Source of the DNA: Dyella sp. EPa41
GTDB lineage: Bacteria > Pseudomonadota > Gammaproteobacteria > Xanthomonadales > Rhodanobacteraceae
DNA: 64,000 bases
Direction: 5' to 3'
Assembly: GCF_016586165.1 (NCBI RefSeq)
Contig: NZ_BCPR01000012.1
Location: 1-64,000 of the forward strand
This document shows positions 16,931 through 25,500 of the stretch, one piece after another; the first letter of the stretch is position 1; each line of letters begins with the position of its first letter. A program made the position numbers and the translations under genes. The notes under the pieces are model-generated. The model saw only the letters and a program-made list of their open reading frames with translations, searched no databases and had not been told where the DNA came from.

Positions 16931-17176
16931 TCAGCGGGGCGCTTGCCTGGATCCGCACGGGGAGCCATCCGCAAAGACAAACGCCCTATCTATCCCAGCC
17001 GGCCTCGCAACGTCCATGACCGCACCCTCGGGGGCATGGCCGTTGCATGGACTCTGGAGCCTTCGGGCAATTGTGCGACGCGTCACTCAAGGCGCATTGC
17101 CCTGCTGTCCCTGCGTGACCAACCTGTCCAACTGGGGTAAATTCCCTTTCAATCAGGGGGCTGAGTCAGTATCGCC
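16931..17176. other. Non-coding interval before pilB
   Basis: About 245 bases with no protein that could be recognised on either strand. It must carry the pilB promoter and marks the boundary between the glycan island and the pilBCD block. It may include further remains of the degraded aminotransferase operon. Confidence 0.4.
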
Positions 17177-18898
17177 ATGTCAACGCTAATGCAACCCTCG
17201 CTTGCGGGCCTTTCGGGCCTGGCACGCAGGCTGGTATCCGAGGACGTTCTGCCGGAAGCGGATGTGCGCAAGGCGGTCGCCGACTCGCTCCAGCACAAGA
17301 CCTCGCTGGCTGCCTGGCTGCTGGACCATAACCTGGTCGACAGCAGCCGCCTCACGCGCATCGCCTCGGATGAATTCGGCATGCCGGTGATGGATGTGTC
17401 TGCCATCGCAGTTGGCCAGATGCCGGCCAACCTGATCAGCGAAGCACTGATCAACAAGCACCACGCCCTGCCGCTGTTCAAACGCGGCAAGCGCCTGTTC
17501 GTCGGCATCTCGGATCCGATGCAGTCACATGCGTTGGACGAAATCAAGTTCCACTCCAACTGCATGGTGGAACCTATCCTCGTCGAGCGCAGCCAGTTGC
17601 TGCGCACCATCGAGACCACGCTCAATTCCATGAGCAACACCCTGCCCGATCTGGGTGGGGGTGATCTGGACGAGCTGGCGCTGGAGAGTGGCGACGACGA
17701 AGCCGAGAGCACCGGTATCGACGCCAATTCGAGCGACGATGCCCCGGTGGTGAAGTTCGTCAACAAGATCCTGGTGGATGCCATCAAGCGCGGCGCCTCG
17801 GATATCCACTTCGAGCCGTTCGAAACGCAGTACCGCGTCCGCCTGCGCATGGATGGCATGCTGCGGGCCGTGGCGAGTCCGCCGATGAAGCTGGCTTCAC
17901 GCATCTCTTCCCGCCTGAAGGTGATGTCCGGCCTGGACATCGCCGAGCGCCGCGTACCACAGGACGGCCGCATCAAGCTCAACCTGTCCAAGAGCCGCGC
18001 GGTGGACTTTCGTGTAAGCACGCTGCCCACGCTGTTTGGCGAGAAGATCGTGCTGCGTATCCTGGATGGATCGGCAGCCAAGCTCGGCATCGACGCCCTG
18101 GGCTATGAGGACAACCAGAAAAAACTCTATCTGGAGGCCATCCACAAGCCCTACGGCATGGTGCTGGTTACCGGCCCTACCGGCTCGGGCAAGACGGTCT
18201 CGCTGTATACCGCGCTCAACATCCTCAATACTGCCGAGCGCAACATTTCCACCGTCGAGGACCCGGTGGAAATCCGCGTGGAAGGCATCAACCAGGTCCA
18301 GCAGAACACCAAGCGTGGCATGACCTTCGCCGCGGCCCTGCGCTCCTTCCTGCGCCAGGACCCGGACGTGATCATGGTCGGCGAAATCCGCGACCTGGAA
18401 ACGGCCGAGATCGCCATCAAGGCGGCGCAGACCGGCCACATGGTGTTGTCCACGCTGCATACCAACGATGCGCCGCAGACCATTTCGCGCCTGATGAACA
18501 TGGGCATCGCGCCCTACAACATCACTTCCTCGGTCAGCCTGGTCATTGCCCAGCGCCTGGCTCGTCGCCTTCACGACTGCAAGCGTCCCATGGACTTGCC
18601 GCCACAGGCGCTGCTGGACGCCGGCTTCACCCAGGAGGAGATCGATGCTGGCCTGACCATCTACGAGGCCGTGGGCTGCGATAGCTGCAACGAGGGCTAC
18701 AAGGGCCGCGTGGGCATCTACCAGGTCATGCCCATGCTGGAAGAAATCCAGAAGATCATTCTGCAGGGCGGCAACGCGCTTCAGATCGCCGAGGTCTCCC
18801 GAAAGGCAGGCATCAACGACATGCGTGCGTCAGCGCTGCTCAAGGTGAAGAAGGGCGTCACCAGCCTGGCCGAGATCGACCGTGTCACCAAGGATTAG
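17177..18898 (+). CDS. pilB: Type IV pilus extension ATPase PilB
   Basis: 573 residues, the hexameric motor that drives pilus polymerisation at the inner membrane. The N-terminal MshEN/GspE-N domain is followed by the ATPase with Walker A GPTGSGKT (about 332-339), an Asp box, Walker B DPDVIMVGEIRD and the histidine box HMVLSTLHTNDA. Zinc-ribbon cysteines are seen at 468 (HDCKRP), 501 and 504 (CDSC). The usual first cysteine of the RLCxxC pair is absent (RRLHDCK), leaving three visible ligands. Followed by pilC after 157 bases. Confidence 0.97.
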   Translation: MSTLMQPSLAGLSGLARRLVSEDVLPEADVRKAVADSLQHKTSLAAWLLDHNLVDSSRLTRIASDEFGMPVMDVSAIAVGQMPANLISEALINKHHALPLFKRGKRLFVGISDPMQSHALDEIKFHSNCMVEPILVERSQLLRTIETTLNSMSNTLPDLGGGDLDELALESGDDEAESTGIDANSSDDAPVVKFVNKILVDAIKRGASDIHFEPFETQYRVRLRMDGMLRAVASPPMKLASRISSRLKVMSGLDIAERRVPQDGRIKLNLSKSRAVDFRVSTLPTLFGEKIVLRILDGSAAKLGIDALGYEDNQKKLYLEAIHKPYGMVLVTGPTGSGKTVSLYTALNILNTAERNISTVEDPVEIRVEGINQVQQNTKRGMTFAAALRSFLRQDPDVIMVGEIRDLETAEIAIKAAQTGHMVLSTLHTNDAPQTISRLMNMGIAPYNITSSVSLVIAQRLARRLHDCKRPMDLPPQALLDAGFTQEEIDAGLTIYEAVGCDSCNEGYKGRVGIYQVMPMLEEIQKIILQGGNALQIAEVSRKAGINDMRASALLKVKKGVTSLAEIDRVTKD

Positions 18899-19055
18899 CA
18901 TTGCCTTTTCGGCCTGGACGGGCTGAATAGGGGCCTCGTCACACCGGAGTTGCGCTCGGTGCCACGAATTGAGCTGTAATAATGACTTAAGCTGGACGAG
19001 ACAAGAGCGGTCGCCCTCCTGAGGCGGCCCGACCGTACCATCAGGGGAAATCGCA

Positions 19056-20324
19056 ATGGCCACGGCCACCGCCACCGCAAAGAACACCGCCAAGCTTGCC
19101 GCGCAACGCGCCCAAGTCAGTGCGCTGACCATGTATGAATGGGTCGCGCTCGACAAGCGTGGCAAGCGCATGAAGGGTGAAATGACCGCGAAGAACGCCT
19201 CGTTGGTCAAGGCGGAACTGCGGCGGCAAGGCATGAATCCGCAGACGGTCCGAGAGCGCGGAAAGCCGTTGTTCGGCGCCACGGGCAGCACGGTGAAGCC
19301 TGGCGACGTGGCCATCTTCAGTCGCCAGATCGCCACCATGATGGCCTCCGGCGTGCCGATGGTGCAGGCCTTCGAGATCATCGCCGACGGTCAGAAGAAC
19401 GTCCGCTTCAAGAACATGCTGACGGATGTAAAGCAGACCATCGAGGGCGGCGCAGCCCTGCATGAGGCGCTGGCCAAGTACCCTGTCCAGTTCGACGAGC
19501 TCTATCGCAACCTGGTGCACGCCGGTGAATCGGCGGGCGTACTCGACACCGTGCTGGATACGGTGGCGACGTACAAGGAGCGCATGGAGAACATGAAGGC
19601 CAAGATCAAGAAGGCCCTCTTCTATCCCACCATGGTGGTCGCAGTCGCCATGCTCGTCAGCATGATCATGCTGTTGTTCGTGGTGCCGGTGTTTGCCCAG
19701 ACCTTCAAGGACGCCGGTGCGGAATTGCCGGTACCCACCCAGATCGTCATGAACGCGTCTGAGTTCATGAAGGCATATTGGTGGGTGTTGATTGGCGGCA
19801 TCGTTGGCACGGTTGTGGCCATCGTGGCGGCCAACAAGCGCTCACCCAAGTTCGCGCATTTCCTGGATCGGGTCTCGCTGCGCTTGCCGGTCATGGGCGA
19901 TATCTTGCGCAAGTCGGCCATTGCCCGCTTCGCGCGCACCCTGGGCGTTACGTTTAAGGCTGGCGTACCCCTGGTCGAGGCCATGGAAGCCGTGGCTGGC
20001 GCCACTGGCAGCATCGTCTACGGTGAGGCGGTCCTGCAGATGCGTGACGACGTCGCCGTAGGCCATCAGCTGCAACTGGCGATGCGTCAGACCGGCCTGT
20101 TCCCCAACATGGTGGTGCAGATGACGGCCATTGGTGAAGAATCCGGCGCGCTCGACCACATGCTGTTCAAGGTCGCGGAGTTCTACGAGGAAGAGGTCAA
20201 CACCGCGGTGGACACGCTGTCGACCCTGCTCGAGCCGCTGATCATGGTGATCCTCGGCGTGGTGGTCGGTGGCATGGTCATCGCGCTGTACCTCCCCATC
20301 TTCAAGCTCGCGGGCACCGTGTAA
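19056..20324 (+). CDS. pilC: Type IV pilus inner-membrane platform protein PilC
   Basis: 422 residues with the duplicated T2SSF domain. The first copy has FSRQIATMMASGVPMVQAFE and the second FARTLGVTFKAGVPLVEAME, each followed by a membrane helix (VAVAMLVSMIMLLFVVPVF and the C-terminal MVILGVVVGGMVIALYLPIF), with another span near AYWWVLIGGIVG. PilC couples the PilB motor to pilin in the membrane. The N-terminal Ala/Thr-rich stretch (ATATATAKNTAK) is a little longer than in many homologues. A GGGGAAA ribosome site lies before the ATG, and a terminator follows the gene. Confidence 0.97.
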   Translation: MATATATAKNTAKLAAQRAQVSALTMYEWVALDKRGKRMKGEMTAKNASLVKAELRRQGMNPQTVRERGKPLFGATGSTVKPGDVAIFSRQIATMMASGVPMVQAFEIIADGQKNVRFKNMLTDVKQTIEGGAALHEALAKYPVQFDELYRNLVHAGESAGVLDTVLDTVATYKERMENMKAKIKKALFYPTMVVAVAMLVSMIMLLFVVPVFAQTFKDAGAELPVPTQIVMNASEFMKAYWWVLIGGIVGTVVAIVAANKRSPKFAHFLDRVSLRLPVMGDILRKSAIARFARTLGVTFKAGVPLVEAMEAVAGATGSIVYGEAVLQMRDDVAVGHQLQLAMRQTGLFPNMVVQMTAIGEESGALDHMLFKVAEFYEEEVNTAVDTLSTLLEPLIMVILGVVVGGMVIALYLPIFKLAGTV

Positions 20325-20337
20325 TCTCTTCAGATTC

Positions 20338-20371
20338 AGGCCCCTCTCCCACCGGGAGGGGGGCCTTTTTT
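20338..20371 (+). terminator. Rho-independent terminator after pilC
   Basis: Stem AGGCCCCTCTCCC facing GGGAGGGGGGCCT with a small loop, then six T residues. It lies 14 bases after the pilC stop and only about 20 bases before pilD, so pilD expression needs read-through or a promoter in this short interval. Confidence 0.8.
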
Positions 20372-20390
20372 ATAACCCTTGGAACCACGC

Positions 20391-21248
20391 ATGCTCGAAC
20401 TTCCCCTCTGGGCCTGGATCCTCGCCGCCGGCGTGCTTGGCCTGCTGGTTGGCAGCTTCCTCAACGTCGTGATCCTGCGCCTGCCGGAGCGGATGAAAGC
20501 CGAGTGGCGGCGGGATGCGCTGGATACGTTGGAGATGGCTTCGGAGGAGCACGCGATGCCGCCGGGCATCGTGCGGGAGCCTTCCCATTGCCCGCACTGC
20601 AAGCATCCGCTGGCGGTGAAGGACAATATCCCGCTGTTCGGGTGGCTGTTGCTGGGTGGGCGGTGCCGGTACTGCAAGGTGCCGATCTCGATCCAGTATC
20701 CGCTGGTGGAACTGTTGAGCGGCCTGCTGAGCGCGGTGATCGTGTGGAAGTTCGGGCCGACCTGGCCTGCGGTCGCGGGGTTGGTTTTCACCTGGATGCT
20801 GATCGCCCTGTCGGGCATCGATTTCCGCACCCAATACCTGCCCGACCAGCTCAACTACCCCCTGCTCTGGATCGGCTTGCTGCTGAGCCTGCTGTCGATG
20901 TTCGTGCTGCCGGCCACCGCGATCATCGGCGCGGCCATCGGCTACCTGAGCCTGTGGAGCGTGTACTGGCTGTTCAAGCTGCTGACCGGCAAGGAAGGCA
21001 TGGGTTACGGAGATTTCAAGCTGCTGGCTGCCCTGGGTGCCTGGATGGGTCCGGCGGCGCTGTTGCCGGTGGTGCTGCTGTCGTCGCTGATCGGCGCGCT
21101 GATCGGCGGCGGGCTGATCCTGCTGCGCAAGCATGAGCGGGACATCCCCATGCCATTTGGCCCCTTCATCGCCGCGGCCGGCTGGACCTGGTTCGTGGCG
21201 GGCGACTGGCTGTGGCAGCACTATGCGCAGTTGACCGGCATGCGATGA
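20391..21248 (+). CDS. pilD: Prepilin peptidase/N-methyltransferase PilD
   Basis: 285 residues from the ATG at 20391 (a TTG four codons earlier is also open). An integral membrane aspartyl protease that cleaves the leader of PilA-type prepilins and methylates the new N-terminal phenylalanine. The cytoplasmic loop has the zinc-binding pairs HCPHC and CRYC. Catalytic aspartates lie in GIDFRTQYLPD and GYGDFKLLA. About seven to eight hydrophobic segments are seen. It also processes pseudopilins of type II secretion (a gspN gene is at 51624-52415). Its stop overlaps the coaE start (ATGA), as in many gammaproteobacteria. Confidence 0.97.
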   Translation: MLELPLWAWILAAGVLGLLVGSFLNVVILRLPERMKAEWRRDALDTLEMASEEHAMPPGIVREPSHCPHCKHPLAVKDNIPLFGWLLLGGRCRYCKVPISIQYPLVELLSGLLSAVIVWKFGPTWPAVAGLVFTWMLIALSGIDFRTQYLPDQLNYPLLWIGLLLSLLSMFVLPATAIIGAAIGYLSLWSVYWLFKLLTGKEGMGYGDFKLLAALGAWMGPAALLPVVLLSSLIGALIGGGLILLRKHERDIPMPFGPFIAAAGWTWFVAGDWLWQHYAQLTGMR

Positions 21249-21868
21249 ACAGGCAACACCCGGGCTATGTGGTCGCGCTGACCGGCGGCATTGCTTCCGG
21301 CAAGAGCGCGGTATCGAAGCGGTTCGAGGCCCTGGGTATCCATGTCTATGACGCCGATATCGCCGCGCGGGAAGTGATCGCGCCGGGCAGCGACGGGCTG
21401 CGTGCCGTCGTCGACCATTTTGGTGCCGGCGTGCTCGACGGACAGGGCCAGCTCGACCGTGCCGCCATGCGCCAGCGGGTCTTCGGCAACGACGGCGAAC
21501 GGCGGGCGCTGGAAGCCATCATTCATCCCCGCGTGCGCGCGTGGCTGCACGACCACGCCTCGGCGGACCGGGGCCCGTATTGCCTGCTGGCCATTCCACT
21601 GCTGGCCGAAAACATGACGCACTACCGCTGGGTAGACCGGGTGCTGGTGGTCGATGCCCCCGAGTCGGTCCAGCTTGACCGGCTGGTCCGTCGGGACGGT
21701 ATCGATGAAGGCCTGGCGAAACGCATGATCGAACGCCAGGCCAGCCGGGCCGACCGGCTTGCGCTCGCGCACGACGTTATCGAAAACCACGGCGACGAGG
21801 CCGAACTCGACGCCGCTGTCGACCGGCTGCACCGGCACTACCTCGATCTGGCCCGCGCCAAGCGCTGA
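21245..21868 (+). CDS. coaE: Dephospho-CoA kinase
   Basis: 207 residues from the ATG that overlaps the pilD stop by four bases. It performs the last step of coenzyme A synthesis, phosphorylating the 3'-hydroxyl of the ribose. It has the P-loop GGIASGKSAV at the N-terminus, the DADIAAREV acidic motif and the lid residues (LVRRDGIDEGLAKRM, followed by RQASRADRLALA). The pilD-coaE order is conserved in many proteobacteria. Six bases separate it from the convergent Nudix gene. Confidence 0.96.
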   Translation: MNRQHPGYVVALTGGIASGKSAVSKRFEALGIHVYDADIAAREVIAPGSDGLRAVVDHFGAGVLDGQGQLDRAAMRQRVFGNDGERRALEAIIHPRVRAWLHDHASADRGPYCLLAIPLLAENMTHYRWVDRVLVVDAPESVQLDRLVRRDGIDEGLAKRMIERQASRADRLALAHDVIENHGDEAELDAAVDRLHRHYLDLARAKR

Positions 21869-21874
21869 GCCCGA

Positions 21875-22810
21875 TTACCAGAATCCCCGGATGCCGGCGA
21901 CGCCCTGCCCGCCGCTGCGCCGTGCCATCGCGACGTCTTCGTGGCGCATGCCGCCCAGTGCGAAGACCGGCAAAGCAGCGGCATCGACCCGCTCGCGAAA
22001 GGCATCCCAGCCCATGGGCACTTGGCCGGGATGGGTGGCGGTAGCCGCCACGGGGGATAGCGTCGCGAAATCCGCCACGGCGGCGGCGTGGGCCAGCTGG
22101 CCGCCGTCATGGCAGCTGGCCCCCACGTACTGGTGCCATGGCAAGGGCCGCGCATCGAGCGCCATCAGCTGATGCGCCTTCAGTTGCACGCCTGTGCCGG
22201 GCCCAAGCGCCCTCGCGCCGTCCAAATCGCCACTCAGCATCAGCTGCGCGCCCAGCGCCCGCGCCAGCGGCAGGAGCGATCGAGCCAGCTCCCGTACGCG
22301 CTCTGTGGGCCAATCGGGAAAGCGCAGCAAGACCAGTCGCTCGCCGGCACGCAGGGCGCGAGCCAACCGCGCGTGCCATTCGTCAAACGCCTCCGGGGAA
22401 ACGTCAGCAGGGGTGATCGGATAACGCGCGGGCAACTGCAACGCACGCAGGATGGGGCGGTCGGCTGGCGCCAGCATGGCCAGGTCAACGGCGGGGGGCT
22501 CGCACCATTGGAGAGCTTGTCCTTCCAGCGACGCAGGCTGCCCACGCCACTGGCGCAAGACCCATGCGTCGAGCAGCAGGAGGCGATCGCCATAACGCCA
22601 TGGAATGCGGACCAGCGGCTCACCTGCTTCCGCCAGATGGACGCCGAGCTCTTCGCGCAGCTCCCTGGCCAAGCCGGCGGAGGGCAATTCGCCGTCTTCG
22701 AGCTTGCCTCCGGGGAATTCCCACAGACCTGCCAGATGCTTGCCCGGTGGCCGCTGCGCCAGCAGCACGCGGCCTTGCGCATCGAGCATGACGCCGGCCA
22801 TGACGTGCAT
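21875..22810 (-). CDS. mutT: Nudix hydrolase (MutT) fused to a ThiE-like domain
   Basis: About 311 residues from the ATG at 22810; a TTG at 22840 and an ATG at 22801 are alternatives. The N-terminal half is a MutT-type Nudix domain with the box GGKLEDGE...ARELREELGV (about residues 34-57), predicted to hydrolyse 8-oxo-dGTP. After a linker the C-terminal half (from about residue 130) resembles thiamine-phosphate synthase, with LGPGTGVQLKAHQL, HPGQVPMGWDAF and the end LPVFALGGMRHEDVA...GVAGIRGFW. This fusion is a known gammaproteobacterial architecture. The ThiE-like part is probably not a working ThiE. It is the last gene of the lgt-thyA-folA operon. Confidence 0.9.
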   Translation of the reverse strand: MHVMAGVMLDAQGRVLLAQRPPGKHLAGLWEFPGGKLEDGELPSAGLARELREELGVHLAEAGEPLVRIPWRYGDRLLLLDAWVLRQWRGQPASLEGQALQWCEPPAVDLAMLAPADRPILRALQLPARYPITPADVSPEAFDEWHARLARALRAGERLVLLRFPDWPTERVRELARSLLPLARALGAQLMLSGDLDGARALGPGTGVQLKAHQLMALDARPLPWHQYVGASCHDGGQLAHAAAVADFATLSPVAATATHPGQVPMGWDAFRERVDAAALPVFALGGMRHEDVAMARRSGGQGVAGIRGFW

Positions 22811-22848
22811 GGCGCGGTCGTCAGTAAGAGGCGACGTCAACGGAACAC

Positions 22849-23337
22849 TCAGGCGTTGCGAATGTACTCGACCATGTCGAAGTCGTACTGGTGGTCGGCA
22901 TCCTTTTTATGGTGCACGCGTGACACTTCGGTCCAGTCGCTGAAATGCAGGCCCGGGAAGAACGTATCGGCGCCGTCCACGGCGGCGTTGACCCAGGTGA
23001 GGTAGAGGCGCCGGGCATGCGGCAGCGCCTCGGCATAGACCTCGCCTCCTCCCACCACCATCAGGCCGGTACCACCCGCCCTCGCCAGCCCCTCGGGCAG
23101 TGAGCGCACGGTGATCTGGCCGGGGAACGGCGCCTCGTGCTTGCGGGTGAGCACCAGGTTGGTCCGCTCGGGCAACGGGCGGCCAATGGCGACCGCGGTG
23201 TTGTACCCCATCAGGATGTACTTGCCGAGGGTCAGCTGCTTGAACCACCGCAAATCGTCCGGCAAATGCCAGGGAAGCTGTCCCTTTCGGCCGATGGCGA
23301 AGTTTTCGTCCAGCGCGGCGATCAGCGAAATAGCCAT
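22849..23337 (-). CDS. folA: Dihydrofolate reductase
   Basis: 162 residues, the normal length. It reduces dihydrofolate with NADPH to regenerate tetrahydrofolate consumed by thymidylate synthase, whose gene is the next one upstream. The N-terminus AISLIAALDENFAIG, the substrate loop LPWHLPDDLRWF with the catalytic Asp27, MGYNTAVAIGRPLP and the nucleotide-binding VVGGGEVYAEAL are all present. The ATG at 23337 was chosen because the longer frame adds an unrelated N-terminus. Confidence 0.96.
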   Translation of the reverse strand: MAISLIAALDENFAIGRKGQLPWHLPDDLRWFKQLTLGKYILMGYNTAVAIGRPLPERTNLVLTRKHEAPFPGQITVRSLPEGLARAGGTGLMVVGGGEVYAEALPHARRLYLTWVNAAVDGADTFFPGLHFSDWTEVSRVHHKKDADHQYDFDMVEYIRNA

Positions 23338-23458
23338 GGAATTCCTTGAGTCATCGACAATGGGGACGGCTCGCGTCGCCGGGCCGATGGCGCCGCGCCC
23401 GCCGATCTTAGCAGGATGCGCCGACGCAACCCACGTCCATTGGCTACTTGCAGAAGTG

Positions 23459-24253
23459 TTACACCGCCACCGGCGCCCTGATCGCGCCATGCGGCTCGTA
23501 ACCGACGATGGCGACGTCCTCGAAGCGGAAGTCGAACACCGAATGCACGTCCGGGTTCAGCTGCAGTTTCGGCAGCGGGCGCGGTTCGCGCGACAGCTGC
23601 AGGCGCGCCTGCTCCACGTGGTTGTTGTACAGGTGGGCATCGCCCAGGGTGTGCACGAAGTCGCCCACGCCCAGTCCGCAGACCTGGGCGATCATGTGGG
23701 TCAGCAGCGCATAGCTGGCAATGTTGAACGGCACGCCAAGGAAGATGTCACCCGAGCGCTGGTACAGCTGGCAGCTGAGCTTGCCGTTCGCCACGTAGAA
23801 CTGGAACAGCGCATGGCACGGCATCAGCGCCATTTTTGGCAGTTCGCCGACGTTCCATGCATTCACCACCAGCCGCCGCGAATCGGGGTTGCGCTTGATC
23901 TCGTCGATCACCCAGCGGATCTGGTCGACGGTGCCGCCATCCGCGGTGGGCCACGCGCGCCATTGCCGGCCGTATACCGGCCCGAGTTCGCCGTGCTCGT
24001 CCGCCCATTCGTCCCAGATGCTGACGCCATGCTCCTTGAGGTAGGCGATATTGGTGTCGCCCTGCAGGAACCAGATCAGCTCGTGGATGATCGACTTCAA
24101 GTGCAGCTTCTTGGTGGTAACCAGCGGGAACCCCTGCGCCAGATCGAAGCGCATCTGCCAGCCGAACACGCTGCGCGTGCCGGTGCCGGTGCGGTCGGCC
24201 TTTTCGACGCCGTGGTCGAGCACATGCTGCAGCAGGTCCAGGTATGCGCGCAC
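23459..24253 (-). CDS. thyA: Thymidylate synthase
   Basis: 264 residues, the same size as the E. coli enzyme. It makes dTMP from dUMP with methylene-tetrahydrofolate. The catalytic cysteine is Cys146 in [12 protein letters not shown]. The phosphate-binding arginine region SRRLVV and the folate/dUMP loop [18 protein letters not shown] are intact. It starts four bases after the lgt stop and is followed by folA after about 120 bases, so lgt-thyA-folA are likely one transcript. Confidence 0.97.
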   Translation of the reverse strand: MRAYLDLLQHVLDHGVEKADRTGTGTRSVFGWQMRFDLAQGFPLVTTKKLHLKSIIHELIWFLQGDTNIAYLKEHGVSIWDEWADEHGELGPVYGRQWRAWPTADGGTVDQIRWVIDEIKRNPDSRRLVVNAWNVGELPKMALMPCHALFQFYVANGKLSCQLYQRSGDIFLGVPFNIASYALLTHMIAQVCGLGVGDFVHTLGDAHLYNNHVEQARLQLSREPRPLPKLQLNPDVHSVFDFRFEDVAIVGYEPHGAIRAPVAV

Positions 24254-24257
24254 GGCG

Positions 24258-25166
24258 TTACTCCTTGGCGGGCATGGAAACGTTGTAGAGCCGCAGGGTC
24301 GGCGCCTTGCGAGACATGACGATCAGGACGACGCCCACCACGATCAAGGGCAACGACAGGACCTGGCCCATGGTGAGCCAGCCCCATGCGAGGTAGCCGG
24401 GCCGCGGGAAGTCCGGCAACCGCAGGAATTCCACGGCGAAGCGGAAGCAGCCGTACATCAGCGCGAACAGACCCGAGATCAGGTAGCGCGGACGCGGCTT
24501 CATCGACACCAGCCACAGCACGGTGAACATCACCACGCCCTCCAGGGCCATTTCATACAGCGGCGAGGGATGGCGCGGCAGCGCGCCGAACTGCGCCAAC
24601 GTGGCCTGCCACTGTGGATGCGAGGCGGCCCATGGCATGTCGCACGACAGCTCCTGGCACGTCCTGGCATGCGGAAAAATCATCGCCCACGGCACATCGC
24701 TGGGCTTGCCCCACAGCTCGCCGTTGATGAAGTTGCCCAGGCGACCGAGCCCGAGACCGATCGGCACCAGGGGCGCCACGAAATCGACCGTATCGAAGAA
24801 ATGCATCTGGTTGCGGCGCGACCACCACAACCCCGCAGCCAGCACGCCCAGCAGGCCGCCATGGAAACTCATGCCGCCATCCCATACGCGGAACAGTGCA
24901 AGCGGGTCCTGCCAGATCCAGTGAAGGTCTGCGTAAAACAACATGTAGCCGACGCGGCCGCCCACGATCACGCCCATCATGACGTAGAACGCAAGATCGC
25001 CCACGGCGTCCTTCGTCACTGGCAAACGGCCTTGGCGGCGACGGTATTCCGCCAGGAGCCAGGCCCCCAGGAACCCGCCCAGGTACATCAGTCCATACCA
25101 GTGGATCTGCAGCGGCCCCAGATGGAAGGCGACGGGTTCGATGGCGACGGTGAAAGGTTGCGTCAT
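24258..25166 (-). CDS. lgt: Prolipoprotein diacylglyceryl transferase
   Basis: 302 residues from the ATG at 25166 (a TTG two codons earlier is possible). A seven-span inner-membrane enzyme that transfers diacylglycerol to the lipobox cysteine of lipoproteins such as LemA in this window. The Lgt signature [10 protein letters not shown] is at residues 141-150, and [11 protein letters not shown] carries the essential histidine (His102). The lgt-thyA pairing is widely conserved in proteobacteria. Confidence 0.96.
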   Translation of the reverse strand: MTQPFTVAIEPVAFHLGPLQIHWYGLMYLGGFLGAWLLAEYRRRQGRLPVTKDAVGDLAFYVMMGVIVGGRVGYMLFYADLHWIWQDPLALFRVWDGGMSFHGGLLGVLAAGLWWSRRNQMHFFDTVDFVAPLVPIGLGLGRLGNFINGELWGKPSDVPWAMIFPHARTCQELSCDMPWAASHPQWQATLAQFGALPRHPSPLYEMALEGVVMFTVLWLVSMKPRPRYLISGLFALMYGCFRFAVEFLRLPDFPRPGYLAWGWLTMGQVLSLPLIVVGVVLIVMSRKAPTLRLYNVSMPAKE

Positions 25167-25500
25167 GGGCAAACGGCGGCGGCAGACAAAACGGGAGTGT
25201 AGCCGGGTGCGATCCGGCTAGATATCGGACCGCCAGCGCGATCGCACGCGGCCTTCCCTTTCGCCGGGCCGCGTTCCGGAGAGACTCCGACACCAAAATG
25301 AGGTAATGCCTGAATATTTCAGTAGGCTTGCACCTACACGTCACTTTGTTTTAACTTCGGACTTACGTCGCCTGTCCCCCAAGCCCGGCGACGCCAACGG
25401 TGCCCAGACTCTTCCCCAGGGTATGCGCGCCATCCCCAATACCCAGATGTCCAGCCTAGAGCGCTGGCTGCTGGCTATTTTTTGTTCGGAGTTTCTAACA
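25167..25500. other. Intergenic region upstream of the TonB receptor
   Basis: A 334-base divergent interval that must contain promoters for the lgt operon (minus) and for the TonB-dependent receptor (plus). The frame of the receptor is open from 25306, but the upstream 65 codons lack signal-peptide character and are regarded as untranslated. No Fur box or riboswitch could be identified with confidence. Confidence 0.5.

Noticed and set aside
18950-18992. Possible sigma-70 promoter between pilB and pilC (TTGCGC ... TAATAA)
   Set aside because: The spacer is about 21 bases, too long for a convincing -35/-10 pair, so it is not listed as a feature.
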